Assembly (NCBI GenBank): GCA_964421595.1
Contig: CAYQXY010000018.1
Location: 1 to 64,000, forward strand
Source: PXAP01 sp964421595
GTDB lineage: Bacteria; Bacteroidota; Bacteroidia; Bacteroidales; PUMT01
DNA length: 64,000 nt
Direction: 5' to 3'
The position numbers were made by a program, and so were the translations under genes. The notes under the pieces are model-generated. The model worked only from the letters and a program-made list of their open reading frames with translations. It did not search any database and was not told the origin of the DNA. The number at the start of each line of letters is the position of its first letter. Position 1 is the first letter of the stretch. Below, in pieces: positions 61,667-64,000 of this stretch.

Positions 61667-62389
61667 ATGATCTATAAATCTATCGTTGGTGCCTCAGGCA
61701 AAATCAAGAAACTTGCCCTGTTGATCGATCCGGATGTGACGGGGCCGGAAATGCTCGGTGTGCTGCTGAAGAATGCTGAGAAAGCCGGTGTATCAATGAT
61801 ACTGGCTGGTGGCAGCCTTGTAAGCCGACCAATTGATCCGCTTATAAGAAAAATCAAAGAGATTTCGTCAATCCCTGTCCTTCTTTTTCCCGGAAATCCA
61901 AGTCAATTGAGCAATTCGGCCGACGGATTGTTGCTTTTATCGCTGATATCAGGCAGAAACCCCGAATTTCTAATCGGCAATCATGTTGTAGCTGCACACT
62001 TTTTAAAGAACAGTTCACTGGAGATCATACCTACAGGGTACATGCTTATTGAGAACGGGAGTACAAGCTCAGCTGAGTATATCAGCAATACCAGGCCATT
62101 ACCCCGAAATAAGCCTGATCTGGCTGTATGTACTGCGATTGCAGGAGAAATGCTCGGGCTGAAACTAATTTACATGGAAGGTGGAAGTGGAGCAAAATGC
62201 CTGATCCCGCCTGACATAATTTCTGCTGTCAAAAAAAATACCGGAATACCTTTGCTTGTAGGTGGAGGAATTCAGTCTGCAGATGACCTGAAAATGGTTT
62301 TTGATTCAGGAGCTGACATTGCTGTTGTTGGAACCGCTGTAGAGCAGAACCCTGAAATTCTTAGTGAATTTGCTTCAATGCTGAAGTGA
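61667..62389 (+). CDS. pcrB: PcrB-like heptaprenyl/geranylgeranylglyceryl phosphate synthase
   Basis: The 240-residue TIM-barrel protein begins KKLALLIDPDV and has MILAGGSLVSRP, PVLLFPGNPSQLS, IYMEGGSGAK and PLLVGGGIQSADDL, the phosphate and prenyl binding motifs of the GGGPS/PcrB family. These enzymes attach a long prenyl chain to glycerol 1-phosphate by an ether bond. Homologues are common in Bacteroidota and are the bacterial counterpart of archaeal lipid enzymes; chain length cannot be deduced by eye. It closes the gldE-gldD-PPTase-pcrB cluster. Confidence 0.9.
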   Translation: MIYKSIVGASGKIKKLALLIDPDVTGPEMLGVLLKNAEKAGVSMILAGGSLVSRPIDPLIRKIKEISSIPVLLFPGNPSQLSNSADGLLLLSLISGRNPEFLIGNHVVAAHFLKNSSLEIIPTGYMLIENGSTSSAEYISNTRPLPRNKPDLAVCTAIAGEMLGLKLIYMEGGSGAKCLIPPDIISAVKKNTGIPLLVGGGIQSADDLKMVFDSGADIAVVGTAVEQNPEILSEFASMLK

Positions 62390-62465
62390 AATTAAGGCTA
62401 ACCTTCCTGCCAGGTACCATAAAATCATTACTACAACAGAAGAAGTTTTTTTAAATATAATATAA

Positions 62466-62491
62466 AGCCACCCTGCAATCGCAGAATGGCT
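62466..62491. terminator. Terminator between pcrB and the TPR gene
   Basis: A two-part stem pairs AGCCA (62466-62470) with TGGCT (62487-62491) and CTGC with GCAG, around an AATC loop. It lies between two convergent genes and probably serves both, with TCTTTG on the right and an A/T-rich run on the left. Confidence 0.65.
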
Positions 62492-62515
62492 CTTTGTAAA
62501 GTCCGCCGACACCGA

Positions 62516-63499
62516 TTACTGGCATTTCAGAACATGCTCAATCTGGTATTGCGCTGATGCTTCATATTGTCCGAATGACGCATTTTTATATGATGCACAT
62601 GCCTGGCTGGTGTTCCCAAGGCCTTCATATGCTTTTGCAAGTTCAAAGTGAACTTTGGCAGTTTCTTCCCTGCTTCCGTTTAATAGCTCAAGTGCTTTCT
62701 GTGAGTTTTTCACAGCGTCCTGGAAGCGTGATTGCTCGTTCTGGATCGATGCCAGAAGAAAATAGCTTTCTGCAAAAGACTGATCATATGAAAATGAATG
62801 ATTAATCATTTCAGCGGCCTGGGTTAAATTGTTTTCACTTTTGGCCTTTACCGACCGAACAAGGAAATAGTCGCGGGCAGTTGATTCTGCTGTTTGAATA
62901 ATCTGCTCTTCATTTGTCGTCAGGCCTGTCTCTATGGCCATGTCGACCGATTCTTTAAATGAATCAGTATCTTCAAGTCTCCTGTACACCAGTGCCTTTC
63001 CTAAATGAGACCTTGCATGCTGAGGATTTATTGCCAGAGCCTTATCATATAATTCAAGGGCCTTGTCGTTATTGTTCTCACGGAAGACACTATTTGCCTG
63101 AATTGCATATAGCTGGTGCAGCAAGGTTTCAGAACGGGTTTTGGAGTTCGCGTCGTTAAATTTTTCTGAAACTTCAACAGCCTCAACGAATGCGACAATA
63201 GCCTGATCTATATTCCTTTCACGATAAAGGTTGACCCCCTTTTGATAATAGAGTCCGGGGATCTGGTTTTCAGCCTGAATTTTAACTTCTTCTCCTTCTT
63301 CCCCGAGGGCTGAGGCAATTTCATAGCTCTTTTCAATACTTGCAATAGCTGCGCTGATATCGCTCTCAATTAAATCCAGACCTGAATTATATGCATTAAC
63401 TGCATCCTGAAAGGTTTGTCCCTGTACCTGTAATCCAATTACCGCCAGACCGGCAATTAAAAGGAGATTTTGTAGCATTTTGATTTTCATGAGAATCAT
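62516..63499 (-). CDS. Secreted tetratricopeptide-repeat protein
   Basis: The 327-residue protein has a signal peptide (core LLLIAGLAVIGLQVQGQ) and about six TPR motifs, for example DQAIVAFVEAVEVSEKF, NDKALELYDKALAINPQHAR and FQDAVKNSQKALELL. TPR arrays mediate protein-protein contact, here in the periplasm or at the outer membrane. No catalytic domain is seen and the partner is unknown. Confidence 0.88.
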   Translation of the reverse strand: MILMKIKMLQNLLLIAGLAVIGLQVQGQTFQDAVNAYNSGLDLIESDISAAIASIEKSYEIASALGEEGEEVKIQAENQIPGLYYQKGVNLYRERNIDQAIVAFVEAVEVSEKFNDANSKTRSETLLHQLYAIQANSVFRENNNDKALELYDKALAINPQHARSHLGKALVYRRLEDTDSFKESVDMAIETGLTTNEEQIIQTAESTARDYFLVRSVKAKSENNLTQAAEMINHSFSYDQSFAESYFLLASIQNEQSRFQDAVKNSQKALELLNGSREETAKVHFELAKAYEGLGNTSQACASYKNASFGQYEASAQYQIEHVLKCQ

Positions 63500-63674
63500 T
63501 TTAGTTAATAGATTTAGTCATTTGTTAATACAATGTTGTGACCACAATTCATCGGTCGCCTGAATTTGTATACCTATTAAAGGTTTCCGTGAAAGTTATA
63601 CACAACTACTTAATACCTGGTTTTGTTAGAACGCGCTAAAAATAGTGATTTTTAGTTTGTAAATGCAAAAAACA

Positions 63675-64000
63675 TTAGTTAAACACAAAAACAGGTCGTT
63701 TTGTTTGAAATAGCAATTTCTTTGCCAAACTTGGATTTAATATGCGGTAAAAAAAATTTCTTTTTCGGTGGGTTAACGCAATCAGGTCAATATCAGTACT
63801 TTCTACAAACCTGTCAAGGCCATCAAGGATGTCATTGCTTTTAATTACATGACATTCCAGTAATATTTTATTATATTTTTTTTGAAGATTTTTTTTGATG
63901 TCTTCCATTTTTTCAATGTTTTCAGGATCGTTTTTCCCCGTGTTGAAATGTACACAATCAATCCTTATCATATATCCGGAAAGCACCTCTATCAGGCTTT
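63675..64000 (-). CDS. Universal stress protein family, 5' end outside window
   Basis: The frame is open to the right edge, so only the C-terminal 108 residues are visible. They carry the second half of a UspA fold: IRIDCVHFNT, a helix NIEKMEDIKKNLQKKY, then LDRFVESTDIDLIALTHR and the end motif SLAKKLLFQTKRPVFVF, typical of Bacteroidota tandem-Usp proteins. Such proteins bind nucleotides and respond to stress. An internal GTG is not a plausible start because the coding frame continues upstream of it. Confidence 0.85.
   Translation of the reverse strand, partial: SLIEVLSGYMIRIDCVHFNTGKNDPENIEKMEDIKKNLQKKYNKILLECHVIKSNDILDGLDRFVESTDIDLIALTHRKRNFFYRILNPSLAKKLLFQTKRPVFVFN

Noticed and set aside
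63636..63655. CTAAAAAT/ATTTTTAG hairpin after the universal stress gene as terminator
   Set aside because: The stem is perfect but purely AT-rich at the ends and is not followed by a U-run in the right direction.
1..64000. tRNA, rRNA, tmRNA or other housekeeping RNA genes
   Set aside because: I scanned the intergenic regions for cloverleaf-like and conserved RNA sequences and recognised none; a covariance-model search would settle this.

Overview
The window looks like a chromosomal segment of a Bacteroidota bacterium, probably of the Bacteroidales/Marinilabiliales type. The evidence is the gene content (gldD, gldE, DUF6089, DUF3078, DUF4924, DUF5916 and DUF2279 proteins, BamA with paired Skp proteins, a fused KorA, a 30-codon COX24-like protein), the TAnnTTTG promoter elements of this phylum, and the near absence of Shine-Dalgarno sequences. 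A run of ten N inside engB shows it is a draft or metagenome assembly. Both ends cut genes: a beta-propeller protein at the left edge and a universal stress protein at the right edge.

Left part (1-20.3 kb): a truncated PQQ-propeller protein, an orphan FtsX/MacB-type permease, a nitrilase-family amidase, a DUF1080 keto-sugar enzyme, a CBM9/DUF5916 outer-membrane protein, an orphan histidine ammonia-lyase, a three-gene ECF sigma operon, transketolase, YchF, a PafA-like phosphatase that has lost nearly all its catalytic residues, and a large protein joining a zinc-peptidase head, a TolB-like propeller and a surface-antigen barrel.

Middle part (20.4-43.8 kb): mostly housekeeping. KorAB (2-oxoacid:ferredoxin oxidoreductase) points to anaerobic or microaerobic carbon metabolism. 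A six-gene envelope operon (two DUF6089-like barrels, uppS, bamA, two Skp chaperones) has a recognisable promoter at one end and a terminator at the other, with murI beyond. NadK is coupled to a CBS/ACT protein, divergent from pdxJ. Then come udk, manA, engB, prs, rplY (with a possible structured leader), pth, a degenerate response regulator, an S4 protein, and DUF4924, DUF2279 and DUF3078 proteins.

Right part (43.8-64 kb): a flavin reductase, an acyltransferase, and a pair that may be the most interesting accessory unit. In this pair a tetraheme NapC/NrfH cytochrome fused to a formylglycine-generating-enzyme-like domain is followed by a Tat-exported Gfo/Idh/MocA oxidoreductase. They may form a periplasmic redox route for sugars, and the DUF1080 protein at 4.9 kb could belong to the same pathway. 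Then come a dipeptidase, an EamA transporter, lnt, a DsbD-like protein, rng, the COX24-like microprotein, HU, ssb, gldE-gldD, a phosphopantetheinyl transferase, pcrB and a TPR protein.

Two kinds of intergenic repeat stand out. One is a roughly 190-base element present three times (before ychF, and as a tandem pair between ssb and gldE). It folds into a nested three-tier hairpin whose stems differ between copies but stay paired. The other is a 125-base element bounded by 8-base inverted repeats after the DUF5916 gene. No tRNA, rRNA, CRISPR array, insertion-sequence transposase or prophage was recognised.
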